Shown here: positions 43,330-51,037 of the stretch, piece by piece
Layout: each line of letters begins with the position of its first letter
How positions within the stretch are numbered: position 1 is the stretch's first letter
Source of the DNA: NS-11 sp036505795
GTDB lineage: Bacteria; Nitrospirota; Nitrospiria; Nitrospirales; NS-4
Reading direction: 5' to 3'
Assembly (NCBI GenBank): GCA_036505795.1
Contig: DASXSU010000031.1
Coordinates: 87,418 to 151,417 of the forward strand
DNA length: 64,000 bases
Position numbers and translations under genes: made by a program
The notes under the pieces: generated by a model
What the model was told of the DNA's origin: nothing
What the model saw: only the letters and a program-made list of their open reading frames with translations
Databases searched by the model: none

Positions 43330-43358
43330 ACTTTAATGCGTACCTTTACTGTTGTCAA
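43330..43358 (-). promoter_or_regulatory. sigma-70-type promoter of dsrE2-tusA
   Basis: On the minus strand TTGACA (43353-43358), a 17-bp spacer and TAAAGT (43330-43335). A full-consensus -35 with ideal spacing makes this a good candidate; the leader would be about 70 bases and would contain the hairpin. Confidence 0.65.
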
Positions 43359-43467
43359 GTTTTACGGAAAACCATAAACCAACATTAAATCAATCACTTG
43401 CGACGATTATGCTGCACTCGTGAGGTTGGGATCTCTCCCCATCTGACGGTTATTGGTTTGGTGATTT

Positions 43468-45225
43468 CTATTCATCTACGTACCGCTCATCAACGCGCTC
43501 AGTGACAATCTCCTTCCATGGGGTGTGCCCCCGTCGCAACAGAGCATATCCCTGTCTGCGGATTCGTTCAGCCTTTTCAGCGATGATACCGGGAGGCACC
43601 CGGTAATCCTGAAGGACCAAGCAGAAGATCTCAATGGACGTTTCAAATTCTTCAGGGACAACCTGGTCCGCTCCCGAGGCAAGCAAGTCATCAATTTCAC
43701 GAAGATACCGCGTGCGGGAAATGATATGAATGCTCGTGTTCAGCTCACGAGCGACCTTGATAGCCCGCCGATTTGCCAAGGGATCGGAAATCGCCAATAC
43801 AAGGCAGCGAGCATCTTGGATGCCGAGGCGCCGGAGCGTCTGGGGATGGGTCACGTCCCCGAAGTGGATCGGCACCTCCCTTTTCTGTTCGCGCCGAACC
43901 ACATCGCCGTCCATCTCGACAATCACGAACGGGATTTCCGTTTCTCGCAGCACCTGCGCCAGGTTGCGCCCATTAATCCCATAGCCGGCGATAATGGTAT
44001 GGTCCCTCAACGCGACGGGCGGCTCTTCGACTACCCACGGCGGGCGAGTCCAATGATGGAGCCGCTGTATAGCCTCCGCTCGCCGCGCGATCTTCGGCGC
44101 GGCCACTATCAAAAAGGGTGTCACCAAAATGGTGAGAACGGATACCGCGAGGAAAACTTGAAAAGAGCCGGGCGACAGGAGACCGACGTCTTTTCCCGCT
44201 TTCGAGAGAATAAAAGAAAATTCTCCCACCTGCGCAAGAGCCATCCCCATTAAAATTGCCGGCCGCCACGCATAGCCGGTGGCCACCGCCGCGACCGCCG
44301 CAATCAAGGACTTTCCGAAGATCACCGTCACCACCAGGCCGGTCACTAGGAACGGATGGGCGAGCAAGACCCGCAGATCCAACAACATGCCGATAGAGAT
44401 AAAGAACAGACTGTTAAAGCCGTGCCGAAACGGAAGAACTTCAACCATCGCCTGGTGGCTGTATTCCGATTCCGAAATAATAAGGCCCGCGATAAAGGCG
44501 CCCAGGGCCAGGGAGAGGCCTGCAAGGGAGCTGAGCCAGGCGATCCCCAGACAGACGAGGATGATGGTGATCAAGAACAGCTCCCGGCTGCGGCTTCGAA
44601 CCACGCGTTCGAGCATGCGGGGCACCAGGACCCGGGCGGTGATCAGGATCACGGTTACGAGCACGAGAGCCTTGCCTAAGGACCACGCGATCTCCCACGC
44701 GCTCCCGCCTTGATGAGCAAGCGCCGGTGTCAGTATCATCATCGGCAACACCGCAAGATCCTGGATAATCAGGATCCCGATACTTAACCGGCCCTGGGGG
44801 GAATTGGTCTCGCCGCGATCCGCGATCATCTTCAAGACGATGGCTGTGCTGCTCATCGCTATCAGAAAACCCCAGAAGACCCCTTGATTCAGGGTCAGCC
44901 CGAAGGCCAACCCGGCGGCCGCGCATAGCGCGATCGTGGTTCCGATCTGAAGGCCTCCAGTCCCCAACACTCCTCCAAGCGAAGGGATCTGAGCCAGCGA
45001 GAATTCTACGCCGATTGTGAACAGGAGCAGGACGACCCCGATCTCAGCGAATACTTCAACACGAGATACGTCCTGAACAAAATCCAGTCCGTACGGGCCG
45101 ACCATAGCACCCGCCACCAGAAAGCCGATTAGCGCGGGCAATCCGAGTTTGTCAAAAAAATACACCACCACCACCGAGACGCTAAAGAGCACAACGAGAT
45201 CGCGAAGAAAGGCTATTTCAGACAT
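43468..45225 (-). CDS. monovalent cation:proton antiporter (KefB/CPA2 type) with TrkA-N domain
   Basis: The 585-residue protein has 12-13 membrane helices (about residues 5-380) of the Na+/H+ exchanger (CPA2) fold, including GFLVAGAMVGPYGLDFV and the LALGAFIAGLIISESEYSHQ region with acidic transport residues. A cytoplasmic RCK/TrkA-N nucleotide-binding domain follows (IIAGYGINGRNLAQVLRE, then VEMDGDVV). The C-terminal TrkA-C module is missing, which is common in KefB/YbaL relatives. It probably exports K+ or Na+ in exchange for protons, helping pH or osmotic control. It is preceded by trmI with a 66-base gap. Confidence 0.9.
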   Translation of the reverse strand: MSEIAFLRDLVVLFSVSVVVVYFFDKLGLPALIGFLVAGAMVGPYGLDFVQDVSRVEVFAEIGVVLLLFTIGVEFSLAQIPSLGGVLGTGGLQIGTTIALCAAAGLAFGLTLNQGVFWGFLIAMSSTAIVLKMIADRGETNSPQGRLSIGILIIQDLAVLPMMILTPALAHQGGSAWEIAWSLGKALVLVTVILITARVLVPRMLERVVRSRSRELFLITIILVCLGIAWLSSLAGLSLALGAFIAGLIISESEYSHQAMVEVLPFRHGFNSLFFISIGMLLDLRVLLAHPFLVTGLVVTVIFGKSLIAAVAAVATGYAWRPAILMGMALAQVGEFSFILSKAGKDVGLLSPGSFQVFLAVSVLTILVTPFLIVAAPKIARRAEAIQRLHHWTRPPWVVEEPPVALRDHTIIAGYGINGRNLAQVLRETEIPFVIVEMDGDVVRREQKREVPIHFGDVTHPQTLRRLGIQDARCLVLAISDPLANRRAIKVARELNTSIHIISRTRYLREIDDLLASGADQVVPEEFETSIEIFCLVLQDYRVPPGIIAEKAERIRRQGYALLRRGHTPWKEIVTERVDERYVDE

Positions 45226-45291
45226 CAGGACTCCCTGAAGTTGATGTATGCAGGTACAGTCGACGCATAGCCGTCACCCTAGAGAGGCCCT

Positions 45292-46131
45292 TTATGGCCC
45301 ACTCTCCTCAGGCTGGGCTTGATCCTCCTGATCGCCAGCGCTGCTAATCACAAAGCCTGGTTCGACTTTTCGCGCGACCGTGAGAAATCCGCTGTGCGCG
45401 ACCATCCGATGATCAGGACGAACACTGCGACCGGCGATGTTCCAGGTCCGCAGTAAGGTTTCAAAGCTTTGGATCATGGAGAACACCGCGACGCGATGGA
45501 GCGCTTCGACGGTCTGCATCACTTGGGGAATCGTAGGCACGTAACTCAAGTAAATACCGCCGGAGCGCAGGGCGGACACGGCATGCGGGACGACGCGCCA
45601 GGGTTCCGGGAGGTCGAGAATCAAGCGGTCTAGCTCCGTCTCCTCAATGCCCTCATAGGCGTCCTTCTGCCGAACGGTTAAATTTTCACACGGCCCTAAA
45701 TACCGCTCGATATTCTTCATCGCGGTTCGAGTAAAGTCTTCGCGGGCTTCGTAACTGAAGACATGGCCGCGATCACCCACTGCTCGTAAGAGGGCCATGG
45801 TCAGCGCGCCGGATCCGGTGCCGGCCTCAAAGACCCGGGCACCGGGATAGATGTCCGCCCATTGCACGATCACCCCTAAATCTTTGGGGTAGATCACCTG
45901 CGCGCCCCGAGGCATCTTCAGCACGTATTCCGACAGCGTCGGCCGCAGCGCCAAAAGCCGGCGTCCCCGCGACAGCATCACGAGACTGCCGTCCGGTCTT
46001 CCTATGAGGGAGTCATGCGCAATCGTCTCCCCGCTCAATTGAAACACATCGCCCGCTTTAAGAACCAGCGCGTAGTGACGGGTCTTAATGTCCACCAGAT
46101 GAATGCGTTCGCCGTCTTGAAGGACAGTCAT
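45292..46131 (-). CDS. trmI: tRNA (adenine-58-N1)-methyltransferase
   Basis: The 279-residue protein is a class I SAM methyltransferase of the TrmI family. The N-terminal small beta-domain (FQLSGETIAHDSLIGRPDGS) leads to the SAM site VFEAGTGSGALTMALLRAVG, then FSYEAREDFTRTAMKNIERY and LDRLILDLPEPWRVV. TrmI methylates A58 in the T-loop of most tRNAs. The zinc-ribbon, TtuA-like and TtuB-like genes for T-loop 2-thiolation follow upstream in the same direction, so a common T-loop modification unit is likely. The C-terminal portion is family-like to the end. Confidence 0.94.
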   Translation of the reverse strand: MTVLQDGERIHLVDIKTRHYALVLKAGDVFQLSGETIAHDSLIGRPDGSLVMLSRGRRLLALRPTLSEYVLKMPRGAQVIYPKDLGVIVQWADIYPGARVFEAGTGSGALTMALLRAVGDRGHVFSYEAREDFTRTAMKNIERYLGPCENLTVRQKDAYEGIEETELDRLILDLPEPWRVVPHAVSALRSGGIYLSYVPTIPQVMQTVEALHRVAVFSMIQSFETLLRTWNIAGRSVRPDHRMVAHSGFLTVARKVEPGFVISSAGDQEDQAQPEESGP

Positions 46132-46161
46132 GCGTCTCTCATGATTTGGGAAGGACGAGGA

Positions 46162-46341
46162 TCAGCTCGGTTTGATCGGGCCGCAGGCGTTCTCCCCGAA
46201 GGCAATAAGCTTCCGCCTGACCAAAGCATGGCAGTGAGGGCAAGGAAAGCGGAAAGTCGTTTCATCCAGCCATTCAATGGACTCATCCTTGACCCACATG
46301 AGCTTTTCGCAATACGGGCAGGGTTTCACGGTCACCGTCAT
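46162..46341 (-). CDS. small zinc-ribbon-like protein
   Basis: ATG 46341 with GAGAG upstream gives a 59-residue protein with two Cys pairs (KPCPYCEKLM and FPCPHCHALV) separated by ~25 residues, the usual layout of a zinc ribbon. It lies between trmI and the TtuA-like gene. The small size and missing other motifs leave the function open; it could bind tRNA or act as an assembly helper for the neighbouring modification enzymes. Confidence 0.65.
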   Translation of the reverse strand: MTVTVKPCPYCEKLMWVKDESIEWLDETTFRFPCPHCHALVRRKLIAFGENACGPIKPS

Positions 46342-46427
46342 AACGCTCTCTTTAAAATAATTTTCAACTGTGATCTTGTACCTTAACCGCGCCGATCCCG
46401 CAAGGTTCTGGCGGCCGAAACCGCACG

Positions 46428-47342
46428 CTATCGCGTTTGAGCTCGCGCCATCATACGGCAGTATCCGCAGATTTGGCCCGTTGTCGGCTGGTTGCATTGT
46501 GAGCACGGGTGAAGGAGTGCTTGATCGTTCGCCGTCATTGAGAGCTCAGGATTGTCGGTTTTCTGCCTGGCGAGGAATCCCCAATAGAACATTTGCTTTG
46601 TACCAGGCGATTCCGCTTCCAATCGATTCAACATGTCCTTGTAGAGCAGCATCTTGGCGCCTTTGGCATTGGGGCATTCTTCCACAATATAGTCCAGCCC
46701 ATTCACGATTGCATACGCCGCGACTTCACGCTCTGCCAGCCGATAGAGCGGTTTGACCTTCTTGGCGAAGCCCTCGACCGAGCCCGGCAGAGACGGTCCT
46801 TGTTTCTGCAAATAATCAGTTTGCCAATGCAGCACATTTCCCAGCAACCGAGCAGCCTCATCATCCAGGTTGTGGCCCGTGGCCAGGACGGTATAGCCGT
46901 GTTCCACCGCGGTCCGGTTGAAATGGTATCGCTTAATGGTCCCACAGGCGGAGCAGGCGGGTCGATGAAGCCGGATGGCTAAGTCGTTGATACCCGCGCC
47001 TTCGTTTTCTTGAACCTCATGCACATGCAAGGTAATCTCACGCGTTTGGCAAAACTGCTGCACTTTGGACTTCGACGCTCGCGAATACTCCCCGATACCG
47101 AGGTCCACATAGAGGGCGGCGCTGTCGTACCCGAGACGATGCAAGACATCCAGCAGCGTGAGGCTGTCCTTGCCGCCGGAGACCGCGACCAGCACGCGGT
47201 CTGACTTCGTGAACATGGCCTCTTCATGAATGGCGCGTTCAATTTGATGGGTGACGAATTCCGTCAGACAGGACCGGCAAAAGGCCGTATGGTGACGAGG
47301 GATACCCAGCACCGCTTTGTTCGGGAATTTACGGCAGCGCAT
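46428..47342 (-). CDS. ttuA: TtuA-type tRNA 2-thiolation enzyme
   Basis: The 304-residue protein is of the TtuA/Ncs6 family of ATP-dependent tRNA thiolases. The PP-loop is AVSGGKDSLTLLDVL (S55-S60), and three cysteines, C130, C133 (PACSACG) and C223 (EECPNAKG), are in the family positions that hold a [4Fe-4S] cluster. Zinc-finger ligands at the N-terminus are C3, C22 and C25, but the second expected Cys is Phe-6. The C-terminal finger reads HPCSQCNQ...CGYCR. In Thermus TtuA makes 2-thioribothymidine-54 using TtuB thiocarboxylate. A TtuB-like gene lies just upstream, which supports the call. Confidence 0.88.
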   Translation of the reverse strand: MRCRKFPNKAVLGIPRHHTAFCRSCLTEFVTHQIERAIHEEAMFTKSDRVLVAVSGGKDSLTLLDVLHRLGYDSAALYVDLGIGEYSRASKSKVQQFCQTREITLHVHEVQENEGAGINDLAIRLHRPACSACGTIKRYHFNRTAVEHGYTVLATGHNLDDEAARLLGNVLHWQTDYLQKQGPSLPGSVEGFAKKVKPLYRLAEREVAAYAIVNGLDYIVEECPNAKGAKMLLYKDMLNRLEAESPGTKQMFYWGFLARQKTDNPELSMTANDQALLHPCSQCNQPTTGQICGYCRMMARAQTR

Positions 47343-47353
47343 AAATTATCACC

Positions 47354-47491
47354 ATTGCACTCTCCCACCCTGGCTCGTATTGCACCCACCATCCCTGGAG
47401 TCTGCCGAGACAGACTCCCTTAGCCCCTGGACGGAGCCTTTTCCCTTTCGCACCCGCCCTCCCTGGCTCCGCCGAGACGGAGCCTTTTTTT
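47354..47491. repeat. CCGAGA-loop hairpin repeats between ttuB and ttuA
   Basis: Two complete copies lie here. 47382-47418 has the GCACCC head and an 8-bp stem GGAGTCTG/CAGACTCC; 47450-47484 has the same head and a 7-bp stem GGCTCCG/CGGAGCC, followed by seven Ts. Both have the loop CCGAGA. A headed fragment at 47355-47376 and CCCTGGACGGAGCCTTTT at 47425-47442 look like decayed copies, the latter as if the hairpin core had been deleted. Compare 18744-18825. The T-run after the last copy resembles a plus-strand terminator, yet no plus-strand gene is present. Confidence 0.65.
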
Positions 47492-47494
47492 CCC

Positions 47495-47689
47495 CTAGCC
47501 TCCCGAGATCACCGGGCGGATCTCGACGTGATCATCGTCCCGCAGTGTGTCGTCTTCGGTCACGAGGTCGTCGCCCCGTACCACAAGGACGCTTTCCGGT
47601 AGCAGGTCCAGTTCTCTGAGCAGATCTTTCACGCGCTTCGGTCCTTGAATCTCGACTTCCCGGACTGGATGGTTCAGCAAGACCTTCAT
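47495..47689 (-). CDS. ttuB: ubiquitin-like sulfur carrier (TtuB/ThiS/MoaD type)
   Basis: The 64-residue product is a beta-grasp sulfur carrier: VREVEIQGPKRVKDLLRELD in the middle, DLVTEDDTLRDDDHVEI later, and a C-terminal IRPVISGG with the di-glycine tail that becomes a thiocarboxylate. Its length fits ThiS/MoaD/TtuB. Because the TtuA-like gene follows after 152 bases, a role as the thiocarboxylated sulfur donor for tRNA thiolation is most likely. An alternative, a ThiS for thiamine synthesis, cannot be excluded by eye, but no thi genes are nearby. Confidence 0.8.
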   Translation of the reverse strand: MKVLLNHPVREVEIQGPKRVKDLLRELDLLPESVLVVRGDDLVTEDDTLRDDDHVEIRPVISGG

Positions 47690-47703
47690 GATTTCCTATT
47701 GTG

Positions 47704-48705
47704 TCAGATCTCTGCATCCCGCAAGAACATTGCCGCCTCTTCCGGAAGCACCGGATTAATGTAAAAGCCCGTGCCCCATTCGAACCCCGCCACTTGGGTC
47801 AGCTTCGGGATGATCTCGATATGCCAGTGGTAGAAGTCACCCGTGGATTCGCGCAAGGGGGAGGTGTGCAGGATATAGTTGAATGCGGGCATCCTCAAAA
47901 CTCGATCGAGCCGCCGAAATGTGTCGGAGAAGATACGGGCAAGCCCTTCGACTTCAAACTTCTGGGTCTCGTCAAAAGATGCGCTATGCCGCTTCGGCAA
48001 GACCCAGATTTCAAAGGGAAATCGCGGTGCGAACGGCACCACAGCCAGAAATTCTCCATTTTCGGTGACGACCCGGGCCCGATCCGCGCTCTCCTGCCGG
48101 ATGATGTCGCAGTAGATACACCGCTCTTTGTTGTGATAGTGCTCCCGGCAGCCTTCGATTTCCGCCGTAACATTCGTCGGAACGATCGGTAAAGCGATCA
48201 GCTGCGAATGGGGATGTTCCAGTGTCGCCCCTGCGGCCGGCCCATTGTTTTTAAAAATCAGCACATATCGCAGGCGCAGGTCCTTACGCAAGTCCAGAAT
48301 CCGGTCGCGAAACACCCAGAATAGGTCTTCCAGCGATCGCTCGGGTAGCGTCGCGAGTGTGGCCTTGTGGTCGGGCGTCTCAACGATCACTTCGTGCGCG
48401 CCGACTCCCTTCATACGATCATAGAGCCCGATGCCCTCGCGGCCGAGGTCGCCCTCGATCTGGAGAGCCGGAAATTTGTTCGGGATGACCCGCAGATTCC
48501 AACCGGGGCCGTTCGGGCGCGTCCCGGCGTCGCGGTAAGCCAGAATCTCGGGAGGTGTCTGAGCCTCATTGCCGGGGCAAAACGGACAGAGGGGCAGAAC
48601 CGGAAGGGTAGCCTGAGGCGCTGTGAAATCGGTCGGTCGATGCATCCGATCGGTTGAGATGATCACCCAACGGCCGACTACGGGATCACGTCGAAATTCA
48701 GGCAC
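47704..48705 (-). CDS. galT: galactose-1-phosphate uridylyltransferase
   Basis: The 333-residue enzyme has the GalT signatures: FRRDPVVGRWVIIS near the start, zinc-ligand CPFCPGNE near residue 40, and the nucleotidylated histidine in EHPHSQLIA around residue 160, then CIYCDII. It moves UMP between UDP-glucose and galactose-1-phosphate in the Leloir pathway, or acts on ADP-glucose in related proteins. The gene stops 14 bases before ttuB starts. The GH57 enzymes upstream suggest a role in glucan or hexose-phosphate metabolism. Confidence 0.92.
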   Translation of the reverse strand: MPEFRRDPVVGRWVIISTDRMHRPTDFTAPQATLPVLPLCPFCPGNEAQTPPEILAYRDAGTRPNGPGWNLRVIPNKFPALQIEGDLGREGIGLYDRMKGVGAHEVIVETPDHKATLATLPERSLEDLFWVFRDRILDLRKDLRLRYVLIFKNNGPAAGATLEHPHSQLIALPIVPTNVTAEIEGCREHYHNKERCIYCDIIRQESADRARVVTENGEFLAVVPFAPRFPFEIWVLPKRHSASFDETQKFEVEGLARIFSDTFRRLDRVLRMPAFNYILHTSPLRESTGDFYHWHIEIIPKLTQVAGFEWGTGFYINPVLPEEAAMFLRDAEI

Positions 48706-48756
48706 AGGCTTCCTCGTACGTTGTCATTCGGTATGTTGTCATCCTCCGCCAAGCCC

Positions 48757-48849
48757 TTGTCATTCTGAGCGAAGCGAAGAATCTAGACCCTTCATGGAGT
48801 TTACCCTGAGCGGGACGGCTTAGATGCTTCGTTTCACTCAGCATGACAA
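48757..48849. repeat. 93-bp inverted-repeat element (MITE-like)
   Basis: The ends TTGTCATTCTGAGCGAAG... and ...CTTCGTTTCACTCAGCATGACAA form imperfect inverted repeats of about 28 bases with inner sequence of ~37 bases. The left end, built on CATTCTGAGCGAAGCGAAGAAT, is a motif seen scattered in intergenic DNA of many bacteria. No ORF is inside. It sits in the 189-bp gap between the GH57 gene and galT; it may be a non-autonomous mobile repeat or an RNA hairpin at transcript ends. Confidence 0.75.
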
Positions 48850-48894
48850 GCCGAAGGGTTCAGGGTGACAAAGAGTGGTGTTGTAGTTTCCTTT

Positions 48895-51030
48895 TTACAG
48901 TTCACTGAACTCCAGTCTGGCCTCGAGGCTCGCCGGGACGCCGGGCTTCAGATCAAGACGGCATGATGCCAGAAGAGCGGACCCCTGATAAATTCTCTCA
49001 AAGCCCTCCTCCGATTGAGAGACGGTTTCAATGGGTGCGAACCACATGTCGATAGGGCGGTCAAGGCGAAGCACCACCCGGAATCCCTGCCACTCATCCA
49101 CTAACGCGAACCGGTCAGGCAGCCGGGCCTCGCCCCGCTCCTGCATCCGGATATGACTGCTGCCCGGCCATTCATAGTAGCGCTGCGGATCATTGCCGGC
49201 GAGAAGCGTCAGGTTCAGCTCGATACCGAAACGCAGCGTGCACGGTGCGCCTCCTTGATTTACGAGCTTATAAGAGACTGTAACCGTCTCGCCTCGGCCC
49301 GACAGCCCATAGATTTTTTCAATGGAAATTGGGAATGTGCTCCCTTCCTTTCGGACAGTGGCCGCAAAGCTCAACGGCAGGGTCAGCTCATTCTTTTTAA
49401 TTTGTGGCTCACCCAGATGATACCGGCCCACTGCCGCGTTCCCCAGTTCCATGTCCTCAATTCGATCCATGGCCTCCCATGATGTCCGAGAATCGAGGAA
49501 ACGATCCAAAAAGCTGGTCCGCCGGTGCCGATCATAGATCAAGGAGCGGTCGAGGCCGGGTTCTTTGACGGTGAAGAGATCATGGATTGACTGGGGCGGC
49601 CCGCCGCCCGAATCCGCTTGGGCAGTGGCTCCCGCCAGCTTTTCATGATACACCTCAGCCCGGCGCATGAGGACATTCAAGAGATTGAATTGTACCGGGC
49701 GATAATCCAACTCCAGCAGACTCCCTCCATAGGCCGGCGCGACACACAGTCCCAATGCCGGCGTCGCGATGACCGCTTCCTCGTGACCGTCACGGTCCAG
49801 ATCAAATACGCGCAGATCAATCCACCCCGACGAGCCGGCGCCAGTATGGGCGGCCGCGTCAATCCGTATTTCGGCGGCAATGAGATTTCGATACGTCTCG
49901 TGTCGCAAGTTGCCGAGGTAGAGCCCGCCGAACAGTCCGTGCCAGTACACATCATTTCCTTGGGCTCGCCATAACAATTCACGGGCTTCCGGCACCTCGT
50001 TATCCGGATACATCTGGGAGATCCTTTCGGATACGTCCAGCATCCGCTTGTGCATGTGATTGGACTCCGAGTATTTCACGAGAAATTGATCCCAGAATCC
50101 TCCCCGCAAAAATGGTTGGAATGCCGCCAGCCGGCCTTCCCGCTCCAACTCGGCCCTGCTATTGTGCAGCGCCTTGGACGCTGTCGTCGGCAAGGCCCAC
50201 TCCATCATCTCCTCATAAGAGGCCGAGGGCAGATACATGCGGCCGGTCGGCGGACGTTCGTGCAGATACTCGGTGAAGGTGGTGAGCCGGATCCATTCGG
50301 CATTCTGCTCGAGCGCGGTAAACAGCCGCTCGAGGTAGCCTTCTTCAAAGACCCATTGATAAGTCCCGGGCCACATACCGAACTTTTCACCATCATCAGC
50401 ATAGGTCACCGCCGCCTCTTGCCCGCGGTCGCGAAGTCGTCCTAAGAAGGCGATGAGCTCATCCGGCAGGCGGAAGGGAATCAAATACCGCATATCTTTA
50501 TTAATCGGAAAGACGGCCAAGGGATGGCCTTCCCGCTCGGTCAGGTAGTAACCGGTCAGCGAATCGGCTTCAAATCCCGCATTGATGAAATGAGAGTCGT
50601 CAAGGATCGTATATCGCAGGCCGGTCGGCGCGAGTTTCTTGGGGAGACCGCCATCCCAAACCCGTTCCGCCAGCCACAAGCCTTGCGGGCGGGCTCCCAG
50701 CTTATCACGTAGAAAGGTCGAGAGGCGGTTCACCTGTCCGACGACATCCCGATCCGGAATGACCGAGAGAATCGGCTCATAAAAGCCACCACTTAAGATT
50801 TCCACCTGTCCTGTTGCGACCAACGTGCGAAGCCGTTCGAGAAAGTTCGGCTCCTCTTTTTCAAACCAGTCGAGGAGAGGACCGGTATAGTGCAAGGACA
50901 GACGAATGCGAGGATGCCGTTCGAGGACGTCGAGAAAAGGCCGATAGCAGCGATCATGCCCCAGCCGGAAGACGGACTCGAAATTGCCCACCGGTTGGTG
51001 ATTGTGCACACCCAAGAGGAGCGTGATCAT
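48895..51030 (-). CDS. GH57 glucanotransferase/amylase with DUF1925/DUF1926-type domains
   Basis: The 711-residue protein is a glycoside hydrolase family 57 enzyme: LLGVHNHQPVGNFE at the N-terminus, nucleophile region GLWLAERVWDG with E122, and the acid region TYADDGEKFGMW with D213. The C-terminal half carries beta-domains of the DUF1925/DUF1926 type, as in Thermococcus 4-alpha-glucanotransferase. It probably rearranges alpha-1,4-glucan chains (glycogen). No signal peptide is seen, so it acts in the cytoplasm. It follows another GH57 gene by seven bases, forming a two-gene operon. Confidence 0.92.
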   Translation of the reverse strand: MITLLLGVHNHQPVGNFESVFRLGHDRCYRPFLDVLERHPRIRLSLHYTGPLLDWFEKEEPNFLERLRTLVATGQVEILSGGFYEPILSVIPDRDVVGQVNRLSTFLRDKLGARPQGLWLAERVWDGGLPKKLAPTGLRYTILDDSHFINAGFEADSLTGYYLTEREGHPLAVFPINKDMRYLIPFRLPDELIAFLGRLRDRGQEAAVTYADDGEKFGMWPGTYQWVFEEGYLERLFTALEQNAEWIRLTTFTEYLHERPPTGRMYLPSASYEEMMEWALPTTASKALHNSRAELEREGRLAAFQPFLRGGFWDQFLVKYSESNHMHKRMLDVSERISQMYPDNEVPEARELLWRAQGNDVYWHGLFGGLYLGNLRHETYRNLIAAEIRIDAAAHTGAGSSGWIDLRVFDLDRDGHEEAVIATPALGLCVAPAYGGSLLELDYRPVQFNLLNVLMRRAEVYHEKLAGATAQADSGGGPPQSIHDLFTVKEPGLDRSLIYDRHRRTSFLDRFLDSRTSWEAMDRIEDMELGNAAVGRYHLGEPQIKKNELTLPLSFAATVRKEGSTFPISIEKIYGLSGRGETVTVSYKLVNQGGAPCTLRFGIELNLTLLAGNDPQRYYEWPGSSHIRMQERGEARLPDRFALVDEWQGFRVVLRLDRPIDMWFAPIETVSQSEEGFERIYQGSALLASCRLDLKPGVPASLEARLEFSEL

Positions 51031-51037
51031 ACTCGCG

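Noticed and set aside
47465..47491. Plus-strand intrinsic terminator
   Set aside because: Stem plus seven Ts look right, but no plus-strand gene is upstream; the sequence is a member of the repeat family.
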